Below the pieces are notes generated by a model. It saw only the letters and a list, made by a program, of their open reading frames with translations, did no database searches and had not been told where the DNA came from. A program made the position numbers and the translations under genes. This document shows positions 1 to 10,392 of a DNA stretch of 64,000 bases, piece by piece. The DNA lies in assembly GCF_005490785.1 (NCBI RefSeq), contig NZ_CP027295.1, forward strand, positions 1,736,001 to 1,800,000, read 5' to 3'. The number at the start of each line of letters is the position of its first letter. Positions within the stretch are counted from its first letter, which is position 1. The DNA comes from Brachybacterium sp. SGAir0954. GTDB lineage: Bacteria; Actinomycetota; Actinomycetes; Actinomycetales; Dermabacteraceae.

Positions 1-1
1 C

Positions 2-577
2 CCGCAGGGCGTGCAGATCACCGGCTTCAAGGCACCCACCCGGGCGGAGAAGCGCCACGACTTCCTCTGGCGCATCCGCAAGCGCGTGCCCGGCCCCGGC
101 ATGATCGGCGTCTTCGACCGCTCCCACTACGAGGACGTGCTCATCCACCGCGTGCACGGCTGGGCCGACGGCAACGAGATCCGCCACCGGTACGCCGCGA
201 TCAACGCCTTCGAGAAGGAGCTCGTCGAGGCCGGGACGACGGTCGTCAAGGTCATGCTCCACCTCTCCCACGCGGAGCAGGGCGAGCGGCTCATGGAGCG
301 GCTCGAGCGCCCGGACAAGCACTGGAAGTACAACCCCGGCGACGTCGACGAGCGGCTGCGCTGGGAGGAGTACATGGACGCCTACGACAAGGCGCTCGCG
401 GCGACCTCCACCGAGGCGGCCCCTTGGCACGTGGTCCCCGCGGACCGCAAGTGGTACGCGCGGATCGCCGTGCAGCAGCTGCTGCTCGACGCCCTGCAGG
501 GGATCGACCCGCAGTGGCCCGCGGCGGACTTCGACATCCGCGGCGAGCTCGAGCGTCTCACGGCGACCCTCGACTGA
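2..577 (+). CDS. ppk2: Polyphosphate kinase 2 family protein, C-terminal part (5' end outside window)
   Basis: This is the last 191 residues of a PPK2-family enzyme, which transfers phosphate between polyphosphate and nucleotides. The frame is open from base 2, so the first in-frame GTG at 11 is internal and not a start; the N-terminal part with the Walker A loop lies upstream of the window. Visible family motifs are FDRSHYEDVLIHRVHGW (the Walker B/lid region), a Lys-Trp-Lys segment (KHWKYNPGDVDERLRWEEY) and APWHVVPADRKWYARIAV near the end. These match single-domain PPK2 enzymes. Direction (nucleoside diphosphate or monophosphate kinase) cannot be told from this fragment. It stands alone, followed by a 66-nt gap to tpx. 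Confidence 0.93.
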   Translation, partial: PQGVQITGFKAPTRAEKRHDFLWRIRKRVPGPGMIGVFDRSHYEDVLIHRVHGWADGNEIRHRYAAINAFEKELVEAGTTVVKVMLHLSHAEQGERLMERLERPDKHWKYNPGDVDERLRWEEYMDAYDKALAATSTEAAPWHVVPADRKWYARIAVQQLLLDALQGIDPQWPAADFDIRGELERLTATLD

Positions 578-643
578 CGGGTCCGGGCAGGGTGGGCGCG
601 GAGCCGGCTTGAGGTTCCCCCGCACGGGGGTGAGGATGGGGGC

Positions 644-1141
644 ATGGCTTCCATCACCTTCAAGAACACCCCCGTGACCACCGTCGGTGAGCTCCCCGCC
701 GTCGGCTCCGCCCTGCCCGCCTTCGAGCTCGTGGGCCAGGACCTCGCCCCCGTCTCGAGCGCGGACCTCGCCGGCAAGCGCATCGTGCTGAACATCTTCC
801 CGTCGCTCGACACCGGCACCTGCGCCCTGTCCGTGCGCGCCTTCAACGAGATCGCCGCCGGCCTCGAGGACACCGTCGTCGTCTGCGCCTCGAAGGACCT
901 CCCCTTCGCGCAGGCCCGCTTCTGCGGCGCCGAGGGCATCGAGAACGTCGTCACCGGCTCCGCCTTCCGCTCCTCCTTCGGCGAGGACTTCGGCGTCACC
1001 ATGCAGGACGGCCCGCTCGCCGGCCTGCTCTCCCGCGCGGTCGTCATCGCCGACGCCGACGGCACCGTCACCTACACCGAGCAGGTGGCCGAGGTCTCCG
1101 AGGAGCCCGACTACGAGGCCGCGAAGGCCGCCCTCGCCTGA
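644..1141 (+). CDS. tpx: Thiol peroxidase (atypical 2-Cys peroxiredoxin)
   Basis: A 165-residue peroxiredoxin that reduces hydrogen peroxide and alkyl hydroperoxides in the cytosol using thioredoxin. Length is normal for Tpx (about 165-168). The peroxidatic Cys is Cys60 in FPSLDTGTCALSVRAFN and the resolving Cys is Cys94 in ARFCGAEGIENV, the same spacing as in E. coli Tpx (61/95). The active-site motif reads DTGTC instead of the usual DTPTC, so the nearly invariant Pro of the TxxC loop is Gly here. The ATG start follows a GAGGATGGGGGC stretch. The next gene starts 1 nt after the stop codon, so tpx and the DUF488 gene are probably cotranscribed. Confidence 0.95.
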   Translation: MASITFKNTPVTTVGELPAVGSALPAFELVGQDLAPVSSADLAGKRIVLNIFPSLDTGTCALSVRAFNEIAAGLEDTVVVCASKDLPFAQARFCGAEGIENVVTGSAFRSSFGEDFGVTMQDGPLAGLLSRAVVIADADGTVTYTEQVAEVSEEPDYEAAKAALA

Positions 1142-1142
1142 C

Positions 1143-1526
1143 ATGGAGATCGATCTCGAGCGCGTGCGGGACGTGCTGGACGACGGCGGCGCCGCGGCCG
1201 GCACGTCCCGCGTGCTCGTGGACCGACTGTGGCCGCGCGGGGTGCGCAAGGACCGCCTCGTGCACGACCGCTGGGACAAGGACGTCGCCCCCAGCACGGA
1301 GCTGCGCACGGCTTTCCACGGCGGGGACCTGGGCTTCGAGGCGTTCGCGGAGCGCTACCGTGCCGAGCTCGCGGAGAGCGGCGCCGCCGAGGCGCTGCTC
1401 TCCGCCGCCCGGGAGGCCGGGACGGAGCGCCTGAGCCTCCTCTACGCCGCGGCCGACGCCGAGCACAACCACGCCCTCGTGCTGCGCGAGGTGCTCGAGG
1501 AGACGCAGGGCTCCCGGGACGCCTGA
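1143..1526 (+). CDS. DUF488 family protein (YeaO-like)
   Basis: A 127-residue protein with the DUF488 signatures: RVLVDRLWPRGVRKD near residue 24, a Trp-Asp-Lys-Asp-Val-Ala-Pro-Ser-Thr-Glu-Leu block (WDKDVAPSTEL) near 45, a FxxRYxxEL segment, and a C-terminal LLYAAADAEHNHALVL. No biochemical function is established for the family. It starts 1 nt after tpx, so it is probably made from the same mRNA, which suggests a stress or redox context by position only. The family sequence usually has ARD at the C-terminal motif where this one has AAD. Complete and unbroken. Confidence 0.9.
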   Translation: MEIDLERVRDVLDDGGAAAGTSRVLVDRLWPRGVRKDRLVHDRWDKDVAPSTELRTAFHGGDLGFEAFAERYRAELAESGAAEALLSAAREAGTERLSLLYAAADAEHNHALVLREVLEETQGSRDA

Positions 1527-1548
1527 GCACCCCCGCCGTGGCCGGCGG

Positions 1549-1554
1549 TAGGGT
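1549..1554 (+). promoter_or_regulatory. -10-like hexamer TAGGGT giving a probable leaderless mRNA
   Basis: TAGGGT ends 9 nt before the GTG start of the TauE/SafE gene at 1563. That spacing places transcription initiation at or next to the start codon. No good -35 is visible. Inference from spacing only. Confidence 0.4.
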
Positions 1555-1562
1555 CAGCGGCC

Positions 1563-2351
1563 GTGGATCCCCTCTCCCTGCTCGTCCTGCTGATCATGGG
1601 CACCCTCGCGGGCGCCATCAACGCGGCCGTGGGCTCGGGGTCCCTGCTGACCCTCCCCGTGCTGCTAGCCCTTGGGATCCCGCCGGGCACGGCCGTGCGC
1701 ACCAACACGATCGGCATCCTCTTCTCGACGATCGGCTCGGTCACCGGGTACCGCCGCGAGATCGCCGCCGAGGGCCGCGCCCTGGTCCCGCTGATCGTCA
1801 CGACGGCCGTGCTCGCCGCGACCGGCTCCGTGCTGCTGCTGCTCTCGCCCTCGGACGCGCTCGACGTGGTGGTGCCCGTCCTCATCGTGCTCGCGCTGCT
1901 GCTCGTCGTCCTCCAGAAGCCCATCACCCGGGCGATCGCCGCCCGACGCGCCGGCCGCGTGAGCGCGGAGCACTCCGGCAGCCCGTACCGCTCCCCGCCG
2001 CTGCTCGCGGCGATGGGCGGCGCCTCCGTCTACGGCGGGTACTTCACCGCCGCCCAGGGGATCCTCTACCTCGGCGTGCTCGGCGCCATCACGGGCAGGC
2101 CGATGGGCGAGGTCAACCACGTGAAGAACCTCGCGAGCCTCGTGGTCAACGCCGCCGCGGCCACGGTCTACCTCGTGGCGCACGTCGTGCTCGGCGTCGA
2201 GATCGTGTGGATCGCGACCGCCGCGATCGCCGTGGGCGCCCTGCTGGGCGGCTACTTCGGGGCGCGCCTCGCGAAGAAGCTGCCCGAGGGCGTGCTGCGC
2301 GGGATCATCGTCCTCGTCGCGATCGTGGCCCTCGTGCGGCAGGTGCTCTGA
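1563..2351 (+). CDS. Sulfite exporter TauE/SafE family membrane protein
   Basis: A 262-residue polytopic membrane protein. It has the two-part TauE/SafE layout: an N-terminal block beginning with a small-residue helix (MGTLAGAINAAVGSGSLLTLPVLL) with the GAINAAVGSGS loop typical of the family and VRTNTIGILFSTIGSVTGYRRE, and a second block with GASVYGGYFTAAQGILYLGVLG and VNHVKNLASLVVNAAA. About seven to eight hydrophobic segments are visible. Family members export or import small sulfur-containing or carboxylate anions; the substrate here is unknown. The GTG start is chosen because it precedes the first membrane helix directly and a -10-like box lies 9 nt upstream. It converges with the hydrolase gene on the other strand. 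Confidence 0.9.
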   Translation: MDPLSLLVLLIMGTLAGAINAAVGSGSLLTLPVLLALGIPPGTAVRTNTIGILFSTIGSVTGYRREIAAEGRALVPLIVTTAVLAATGSVLLLLSPSDALDVVVPVLIVLALLLVVLQKPITRAIAARRAGRVSAEHSGSPYRSPPLLAAMGGASVYGGYFTAAQGILYLGVLGAITGRPMGEVNHVKNLASLVVNAAAATVYLVAHVVLGVEIVWIATAAIAVGALLGGYFGARLAKKLPEGVLRGIIVLVAIVALVRQVL

Positions 2352-2378
2352 GCCCCGAGCCCGCCCCTCCGGCGGCGC

Positions 2379-3167
2379 TCACCGAAGGAAGGGCAGGACC
2401 TCCGCCAGCACGGGCTCCGCGGGGCTGAGCGTGCCGCCGTGGGTGCGGCCCGGCAGCTCCACGAAGCGGGCCCCGGGGATCACCGCGGCGGACTCCCGGG
2501 ACTCCTCGCAGCGCGGGTGGTCGTCCCCGCCGGCCATCCACAGCGACGGGACCGCGAGCGCGCGCAGGTCCTCCTCGGGGATCGCGGGGGTCGCATCGGT
2601 CGCGGCGAGCAGGGCCGCCATCGCGGCCGGGTCCGCGGCGAGGAACGCCGCCCGGGTCGCCGCCCCCCGGCGGGAGGTGACCTCGGGGCCCAGGCCCTGC
2701 TCGGCGCAGAACTCCTCCATGCCGTGCTCGCGCACCGAGTCGATCACGCCCGGGTAGAACACCTGGTCGACGGCGCCGTGCTGGGCGGCAGCGCTCCCGC
2801 CGAGGCTCACCAGGCGGGTCACCCGTTCCGGGTGGCGCAGCGCCGCGGTGAGCGCGACCCTCGCGCCGAGCGAGTAGCCCACGAGCGCGGCACGGTCGAT
2901 CCCCTCCGCGTCGAGCACGGCGATGAGGTCGGCGACGAAGGCGTCCTGGGTGTACGCGGCGGGATCGTCGGGCTTCCCGGAGCGGCCGTGGCCGCGGAGG
3001 TCCACCCGGATCACCCGGTGCTCCGCCGCGAGCGGGGCGAGGTAGCCGAGGCCCCGCCAGATCGCGCGGGAGAGCACCGATCCGTGCAGCAGCACCACCG
3101 GCGATCCCGCGCCGGTCACGTCGTAGCGCAGGTCGATGCAATCGACGGGGGAGGGGATGACGGGCAC
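2379..3167 (-). CDS. Alpha/beta hydrolase
   Basis: A 262-residue cytosolic alpha/beta-hydrolase-fold protein. The oxyanion-hole motif LLHGS is at residues 26-30, [13 protein letters not shown] at 56-68, the nucleophile Ser99 sits in the elbow GYSLG, and the catalytic His is probably His243 in PGRTHGG near the C-terminus. The substrate cannot be deduced; the sequence resembles the broad 3-oxoadipate-enol-lactonase/esterase-like group. It starts with GTG ([16 protein letters not shown]). It lies downstream of icd on the same strand, but a 15-bp hairpin lies between them, so it may need its own promoter. Confidence 0.88.
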   Translation of the reverse strand: MPVIPSPVDCIDLRYDVTGAGSPVVLLHGSVLSRAIWRGLGYLAPLAAEHRVIRVDLRGHGRSGKPDDPAAYTQDAFVADLIAVLDAEGIDRAALVGYSLGARVALTAALRHPERVTRLVSLGGSAAAQHGAVDQVFYPGVIDSVREHGMEEFCAEQGLGPEVTSRRGAATRAAFLAADPAAMAALLAATDATPAIPEEDLRALAVPSLWMAGGDDHPRCEESRESAAVIPGARFVELPGRTHGGTLSPAEPVLAEVLPFLR

Positions 3168-3188
3168 GGAGGATCCTTCCGGGACGGA

Positions 3189-3221
3189 CCTGCCGGCCGG
3201 CCCGAGGGGCCGGCCGGCAGG
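3189..3221 (-). terminator. Perfect 15-bp hairpin after icd
   Basis: The arms 3189-3203 and 3207-3221 are perfectly complementary, built around repeated GGCCGG units, with a 3-nt loop. It lies 18 nt past the icd stop codon in the direction of transcription. There is no T-run, as is common for actinobacterial hairpin terminators. It may stop or reduce transcription from icd into the hydrolase gene. Confidence 0.75.
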
Positions 3222-3239
3222 CCTGAGGGGAGCGGGCGG

Positions 3240-5520
<2,281 letters not shown>

Positions 5521-5656
5521 TAATCGACAGCGCCTGGGCGGGGCCTCGGCGCCCGTCGGTCCGGACATGCCCACGGTACGGGAGCGGAGGAGCACGCGGG
5601 AGGGCTCGGCCGGGACCGAGGGCCGGGCTCCTCGGCCGGGCACCGGGCGCCGCTCC

Positions 5657-5662
5657 TAGACT
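5657..5662 (+). promoter_or_regulatory. -10-like box TAGACT of hisD, probable leaderless start
   Basis: TAGACT ends 8 nt before the hisD ATG, so the predicted transcript would begin at about the start codon. No purine-rich ribosome site precedes the ATG (ggcgccc), which fits a leaderless message. No clear -35. Confidence 0.5.
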
Positions 5663-5669
5663 GGCGCCC

Positions 5670-7007
5670 ATGCCTGATCCCGCTCCCTTCCTCTCCGTCC
5701 TCGACCTGCGCGAGCGCAGCCTCAGCGCCGCGGAGCTCAGCGCCGCGCTGCCCCGCGCCGAGCTCGACGTCGAGGCCGCCGCCGCGGCGGTGCGCCCCGT
5801 CGTCGAGGACGTCGCCGCCCGCGGCGCCGCCGCCGTGCTCGACGCCTCCGAGCGCTTCGACGGGATCCGGCCGGAGCATCTGCGCGTGCCCGCCGCCGCG
5901 ATCGAGCAAGCCCTCGCGGAGCTCGACCCGGCGATCCGCACCGCCCTCGAGGAGTCGATCGCGCGCGTGCGCGCCGTGGACTCCGCCCAGCGCCGGCCCG
6001 ACGAGCGCGTCGAGGTGGTCCCCGGCGGCACCGTCACCCAGCGCTGGGTGCCCGTGCGCCGCGTGGGCCTGTACGTGCCGGGCGGCCGCGCCGTGCTCCC
6101 GAGCTCCGTGATCATGAACGTCGTCCCGGCGCAGGTCGCCGGGGTGCGGCAGATCGTCCTCGCCTCCCCGCCGCAGAAGGAGCGCGGGGGCCTCCCGGAC
6201 CCCACGATCCTCGCCGCGTGCGCGCTGCTCGGCGTCACCGAGGTGATCGCCGCGGGCGGCGCCCAGGCGATCGCCCTGCTCGCCCACGGCGCGGAGGACC
6301 TCGGCGACGGCCGCGGCCTCGACGCGGTGGACATGATCACCGGTCCCGGCAACGTCTACGTCGCCGCCGCGAAGCGCCTCGTGCGCGGGCGGGTCGGCAT
6401 CGACGCGGAGGCCGGCCCCACGGAGATCGCGATCCTCGCGGACGCCGAGGCGCACCCCGCCTACGTCGCCGCGGACCTCATCTCCCAGGCCGAGCACGAC
6501 CCGATGGCCGCGAGCGTGCTCGTCACCGATGCACCGGAGCTCGTCGACGCCGTCGAGGCGGAGCTCGCGGAGCAGGTCGCGCAGGCCCCGCGCGCCGATC
6601 TGATCGCCGAGGCGCTGCGCGGCGAGCAGAGCGGCGTCGTGCTCGTGCGGGACGTCGAACAGGGGATCGAGGTCGTCGACTCCTACGGCGCCGAGCACCT
6701 CGAGATCCACACCGCGGAGGCCGCCGAGGTGGCCGCCCGGGTCACGAACGCGGGCGCCGTGTTCGTGGGCCCGCACGCGCCGGTGAGCCTCGGCGACTAC
6801 GCGGCCGGCTCCAACCATGTGCTGCCCACCGGCGGCAGCGCGCGGTTCGGCGGCGGGCTCGGCGTGCAGACCTTCCTGCGCGGGATCCACGTCGTCGACT
6901 ACGACGAGGCCGCGCTGAAGAGCGCCCGGCACGCCGCGACCACGCTCGCCGCCGCCGAGGGGCTGCCCGCGCACGGGCGCGCGATCGACATCCGCTTCGA
7001 GCGCTGA
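5670..7007 (+). CDS. hisD: Histidinol dehydrogenase
   Basis: A 445-residue zinc enzyme that catalyses the last two steps of histidine synthesis, histidinol to histidine with two NAD+. The core motifs are present in order: [55 protein letters not shown] (metal-ligand and catalytic region), AEHLEIHT, and [17 protein letters not shown] followed by ARFGGGLGV. Length is normal. The ATG start is preceded by a -10-like box and not a ribosome site. In many actinobacteria hisD is directly followed by hisC; here hisC lies 6.1 kb further on, behind a sugar-uptake cassette and two minus-strand genes, and a hairpin terminator follows hisD. Confidence 0.98.
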   Translation: MPDPAPFLSVLDLRERSLSAAELSAALPRAELDVEAAAAAVRPVVEDVAARGAAAVLDASERFDGIRPEHLRVPAAAIEQALAELDPAIRTALEESIARVRAVDSAQRRPDERVEVVPGGTVTQRWVPVRRVGLYVPGGRAVLPSSVIMNVVPAQVAGVRQIVLASPPQKERGGLPDPTILAACALLGVTEVIAAGGAQAIALLAHGAEDLGDGRGLDAVDMITGPGNVYVAAAKRLVRGRVGIDAEAGPTEIAILADAEAHPAYVAADLISQAEHDPMAASVLVTDAPELVDAVEAELAEQVAQAPRADLIAEALRGEQSGVVLVRDVEQGIEVVDSYGAEHLEIHTAEAAEVAARVTNAGAVFVGPHAPVSLGDYAAGSNHVLPTGGSARFGGGLGVQTFLRGIHVVDYDEAALKSARHAATTLAAAEGLPAHGRAIDIRFER

Positions 7008-7072
7008 GCAGGGCGGGGGCGAGGCGCCCTCGCCGCTCCGGAGCGGTCCGGAGAATTCGGACACCTGACACC

Positions 7073-7101
7073 GGGCCGGGGAGTTGTGGGCTCCCCGGCC
7101 C
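7073..7101 (+). terminator. Hairpin terminator after hisD
   Basis: The arms 7073-7083 (GGGCCGGGGAG) and 7091-7101 (CTCCCCGGCCC) form a perfect 11-bp stem with a 7-nt loop, 65 nt past the hisD stop. It separates hisD from the sugar-uptake operon. No T-run. Confidence 0.7.
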
Positions 7102-7122
7102 TGCGCTACCGTTGCCGCTTGA

Positions 7123-7136
7123 TGTAAGCGCTTCCA
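7123..7136. promoter_or_regulatory. LacI-family operator in front of the sugar ABC operon
   Basis: TGTAAGCGCTTCCA is a near-palindrome with the central AAGCGCTT core typical of LacI/GalR regulator sites (CRE-like consensus TGNAANCGNTTNCA). It lies 60 nt before the start codon of the binding-protein gene and just downstream of a possible -35 TTGCCG (7112-7117). Repression relieved by an imported sugar is inferred. No LacI-type gene is in the window. Confidence 0.75.
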
Positions 7137-7195
7137 TACGTGAGGCGCCGGCGCCGCGGGCCCCTCCCGACGGCGCCCCGGACGAAGGAGTCACC

Positions 7196-8482
7196 ATGGA
7201 TCGCCTCTCCCGCCGCGCGTTCACCGGCCTCGGCGTCACCGCCACCGCCGCCCTCGCCGCCTCCTGCGGCCGGCCCGACGCCGGCACCTCCGCCGGCGCC
7301 TCCGCGAGCGCCGAGCCCCTCGTCGACGGTCCCGCGACCGGCAGCCTCACCGTCTGGGCCATGGGCGCCGAGGGCGAGAAGCTCCCCGAGCTGCTCAAGG
7401 GCTTCCAGGAGCAGAACCCCGACGTCACCGTCGAGGTCACCCCCGTGCCCTGGGACAGCGCGCACGACAAGTTCACCTCCGCGATCGCCGCCGGCACCGC
7501 CCCCGACGTCGCCCAGGTGGGCTCCACCTGGATGGCCGAGTTCGTGGGCCTGGACGCCCTCGAACCCACCCCCTCCGAGATCGCGACCGACGACTACTTC
7601 GCCGGCGCGATCGACTCCGTCACCGTCGACGGCACCGTCTACGGGGTGCCCTGGTACGTCGAGACCCGCGTCGTCTTCTACCGCAAGGACCTCGCCGAGA
7701 AGGCCGGCATCACCGAGCCGCCCACCGACTGGGAGGGCCTGCTCGCCCTCGCCCAGGCCTTCCAGCAGAAGGCCGACGCCACCTGGGGCATCGCCCTCCA
7801 GCCCGGCGGCCAGGGATCCTGGCAGAGCCTCATGCCGCTCATCTGGTCGAACGGCGGCAACGTCGTCGACGAGGCCGGCACCGCGTTCACCTTCGAGTCC
7901 GCCCCCAACGAGGAGGCGCTCGCCTACTACCAGTCCTACTTCACCGAGAAGGTCGCCAACCCCGCCCCGGCGGACGGCGTCACCGAGCAGGACTTCGTCT
8001 CCGGCTCGGTCCCCATGTTCATCTCCGGCCCGTGGATGATGAGCGCCGTCGAGGCGCTCGGCGGGGGCGGCTTCGCCGACAAGTACGGCGTCTTCGTCAT
8101 GCCGCAGAAGGAGACCAGCGCGAGCTTCCTCGGCGGCGCGAACCTCGGCGTCTTCCAGGGCACGAAGAACCGCGACGCCGCCTGGAAGCTCGTCCAGCAC
8201 CTCTCCACCCCCGAGGTGCAGGTCGAGTGGTTCGGCCTCTCCACGGACCTCCCCTCCCTCCAGAAGGGCTGGGAGGACAAGGCCGTCGCCGCGAACGAGA
8301 AGTTCGAGGTGTTCCGGAAGCAGCTCGACACCGCCCTCGCCCCGCCCGTCATCGGCACCTGGGAACAGGTCGCCGCGAAGTTCGACGCGCAGATCGAGGA
8401 GGTCTGCAAGAACGGCCTCGCCCCCGCGGACGCGCTGGCGACCACCCAGTCCGAGGCCCAGGGCATCGGCACCGGGGCCTGA
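7196..8482 (+). CDS. Sugar ABC transporter substrate-binding lipoprotein
   Basis: A 428-residue family-1 extracellular solute-binding protein of the carbohydrate uptake (CUT1) type. The N-terminus MDRLSRRAFTGLGVTATAAL has a twin-arginine motif (SRRAF), and Cys23 in LAASCGRP fits a lipobox, so it is probably a Tat-exported lipoprotein on the outer face of the membrane. The mature part shows GSLTVWAMGAEGEKLPELLKGF, GTAPDVAQVGSTWMAEF and YGVPWYVETRVVFYRKDL, typical of maltose/oligosaccharide-binding relatives. AAGGAGTCACC precedes the ATG. It is the first gene of an operon with two permease genes and a glycoside-hydrolase-like gene, so an oligosaccharide ligand is likely. No ATPase is encoded nearby; a shared MsiK-type ATPase elsewhere is expected. 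Confidence 0.93.
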   Translation: MDRLSRRAFTGLGVTATAALAASCGRPDAGTSAGASASAEPLVDGPATGSLTVWAMGAEGEKLPELLKGFQEQNPDVTVEVTPVPWDSAHDKFTSAIAAGTAPDVAQVGSTWMAEFVGLDALEPTPSEIATDDYFAGAIDSVTVDGTVYGVPWYVETRVVFYRKDLAEKAGITEPPTDWEGLLALAQAFQQKADATWGIALQPGGQGSWQSLMPLIWSNGGNVVDEAGTAFTFESAPNEEALAYYQSYFTEKVANPAPADGVTEQDFVSGSVPMFISGPWMMSAVEALGGGGFADKYGVFVMPQKETSASFLGGANLGVFQGTKNRDAAWKLVQHLSTPEVQVEWFGLSTDLPSLQKGWEDKAVAANEKFEVFRKQLDTALAPPVIGTWEQVAAKFDAQIEEVCKNGLAPADALATTQSEAQGIGTGA

Positions 8483-8483
8483 G

Positions 8484-9419
8484 ATGACGAGCTCCACCGC
8501 GCCGGCGCCGGCCTCCGCCTCCGCCCCCGCCCGCCGCCGCTCGCGCCGCGGCGGTGCGGAGGCCCGGGCCGGGCTGCTGCTGGCCCTGCCCTTCGTGGTC
8601 CTCTTCCTCGTGTTCACGGCCTGGCCGGTGCTGCAGTCGATGATCATGTCCTTCACGGACATGCGGATCTCCGACATCCGCAGCCCCTTCGCCGTGAACT
8701 TCGTGGGCCTGCAGAACTACCTCACCGCCTTCGAGGACCCGGTGTTCCGCCGCGCGGCCCTCAACACCGCCGTCTTCGTGCTGCTTGGCGTGCCGCTGAC
8801 GATCATCGCCGGGCTCGCCGCCGCGATCGCCCTGGACAAGGGCGTCGGGAAGCTCCGGGCCGTGTTCCGGGTCGGCTTCTACACCCCCGTCATCACCTCG
8901 ATCGTCGCGGTCGCCGTGGTCTGGCGCTTCCTCCTCCAGCCCGAGAACGGCCTCGTCAACACCGTGCTCGGCTGGGTCGGGATCGACGGCCTGCACTGGC
9001 TCGGCGACCAGCGCACCGCGCTGCTCTCGCTCGTGATCATGGCGGTGTGGCGCAACTTCGGCACCTCGATGGTCATCTTCCTCGCGGGCCTGCAGGCCGT
9101 GGACCGCCAGCTCCACGAGGCCGCCGCGCTCGACGGCGCGAACGCCTGGCAGCGCTTCCGCAGCATCACGGTCCCCTCGATCCGCCCCACGCTGCTCTTC
9201 GTGCTCGTGACGACGTCGATCGGCTACCTGCAGTTCTTCGAGGAGCCCTTCGTCATGACGAACGGCGGGCCGCTCAACTCGACGATCTCCGCCTCGATGT
9301 ACACCTACAGCCAGTTCGGCTTCGGCAACTACGGGGTCGCGGGCGCCATGGCGTACCTGACCTTCCTCGTCATCGCGATCGTCACCCTCGTCCAGTTCCG
9401 CCTCATGAGGGAGAAGTGA
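8484..9419 (+). CDS. Sugar ABC transporter permease (MalF type)
   Basis: A 311-residue membrane protein, one of two permeases of a CUT1 sugar importer. About six membrane segments follow a charged Ala/Arg-rich N-terminus (first helix LLLALPFVVLFLVFTAWPVLQ). The ATPase-coupling EAA loop is seen as LHEAAALDGANAWQRFRSITVPSIRP, close to the consensus EAAxxDGAxxxxxxxxIxxPxxxP. It starts 1 nt after the binding-protein stop and its own stop overlaps the start of the second permease gene (TGATG), so the three are translationally coupled. Confidence 0.94.
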   Translation: MTSSTAPAPASASAPARRRSRRGGAEARAGLLLALPFVVLFLVFTAWPVLQSMIMSFTDMRISDIRSPFAVNFVGLQNYLTAFEDPVFRRAALNTAVFVLLGVPLTIIAGLAAAIALDKGVGKLRAVFRVGFYTPVITSIVAVAVVWRFLLQPENGLVNTVLGWVGIDGLHWLGDQRTALLSLVIMAVWRNFGTSMVIFLAGLQAVDRQLHEAAALDGANAWQRFRSITVPSIRPTLLFVLVTTSIGYLQFFEEPFVMTNGGPLNSTISASMYTYSQFGFGNYGVAGAMAYLTFLVIAIVTLVQFRLMREK

Positions 9420-10237
9420 TGATCGAACGTCGCCGCCCCGTCCTGACGTACATCGTCCTCACCGTCTTCCTGCTCCTGGTCATCACGCCTTTCGTGTGGA
9501 TGATCCTCGGCAGCCTCAAGACCCAGGGGGAGCTGCTGCGCACCCCGCCCACCTGGTGGCCCGAGCAGCCCACGCTGGACAACTTCCGCCGCCTGTTCGA
9601 GCGGCCCTTCGGGCGCTACTTCACCAACTCCGCCGTCGTCGCCGTGGTCGTCACCGCCGGCAACCTCGTGCTCAGCTCGATGTTCGGCTATGCCCTCGCG
9701 CACCTGCGCTTCCCGGGCAAGAGGATCCTCTTCGGCATCGTGCTCGCGTGCCTCATGATCCCGGGACTCGTCACCTTCATCCCGCAGTACGTGCTCGTGG
9801 TGAACATGGGGCTCGCCAACACGATCCCTGCGCTGATCCTGCCGTTCCTCGTGCAGCCGTTCAGCGTGTTCCTCATGCGCCAGTTCTTCCTCGGCATCCC
9901 GCGCGAGCTGCTCGAGGCGGGACGGATCGACGGCGTGGGGGAGATCGCGATCTTCTTCCGGATCTACCTCCCGCTCGCGGGCCCCGCCTTCGCGACCCTC
10001 GGAATCCTCACGTTCCTGGGCTCCTGGAACAACTTCCTGTGGCCCCTCGTGGTCTCCTCCTCGGAGAGCACGTACACCCTGCCCGTCGCCCTCGCCCTCA
10101 TCTCGACCGGTCAGAACGAGACGGACTACGGGCTGCTGCTCGCGGGCGCCACGCTCATCGTGCTGCCGATCCTCGTAGTCTTCCTCTTCTTCCAGCGCCA
10201 CTTCATCCAGGGCATCGCCACGACCGGCATCAAGTGA
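9419..10237 (+). CDS. Sugar ABC transporter permease (MalG type)
   Basis: A 272-residue membrane protein, partner permease in the same importer. The start ATG overlaps the stop of the upstream permease; a longer open frame upstream is a shadow of that gene. Six membrane helices are apparent, beginning VLTYIVLTVFLLLVITPFVW. The EAA loop is LLEAGRIDGVGEIAIFFRIYLPLAGP. The C-terminus FFQRHFIQGIATTGIK is a hallmark of MalG-type permeases (QRyfvxGltxGAvK). It is followed by a strong hairpin and then the glycoamylase-like gene. Confidence 0.94.
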   Translation: MIERRRPVLTYIVLTVFLLLVITPFVWMILGSLKTQGELLRTPPTWWPEQPTLDNFRRLFERPFGRYFTNSAVVAVVVTAGNLVLSSMFGYALAHLRFPGKRILFGIVLACLMIPGLVTFIPQYVLVVNMGLANTIPALILPFLVQPFSVFLMRQFFLGIPRELLEAGRIDGVGEIAIFFRIYLPLAGPAFATLGILTFLGSWNNFLWPLVVSSSESTYTLPVALALISTGQNETDYGLLLAGATLIVLPILVVFLFFQRHFIQGIATTGIK

Positions 10238-10241
10238 TCCC

Positions 10242-10278
10242 CCGGGGCCGACGGGGACCCCGTCTCCGTCGGCCCCGG
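10242..10278 (+). terminator. Hairpin between the permease gene and the glycoamylase-like gene
   Basis: CCGGGGCCGACGG (10242-10254) pairs perfectly with CCGTCGGCCCCGG (10266-10278), giving a 13-bp stem with an 11-nt loop. It starts 5 nt after the permease stop. It may be a terminator, or an mRNA-stabilising element that lowers expression of the downstream enzyme relative to the transporter. Confidence 0.6.
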
Positions 10279-10392
10279 TCGTCGGCCCCCGGGCCGGCAC
10301 CCGGTCGTCCGGCCCCGGGCGACCGTCCGTCCCCTCCGGCAGCAGGACCCGCCGGTGCACCACCCCAGACGACGACGTCGAAGGAGCACCCC

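Noticed and set aside
617-630. CCCCCGCACGGGGG hairpin before tpx
   Set aside because: Only a 6-bp stem with a 2-nt loop; too short and too common in GC-rich DNA to call a terminator.
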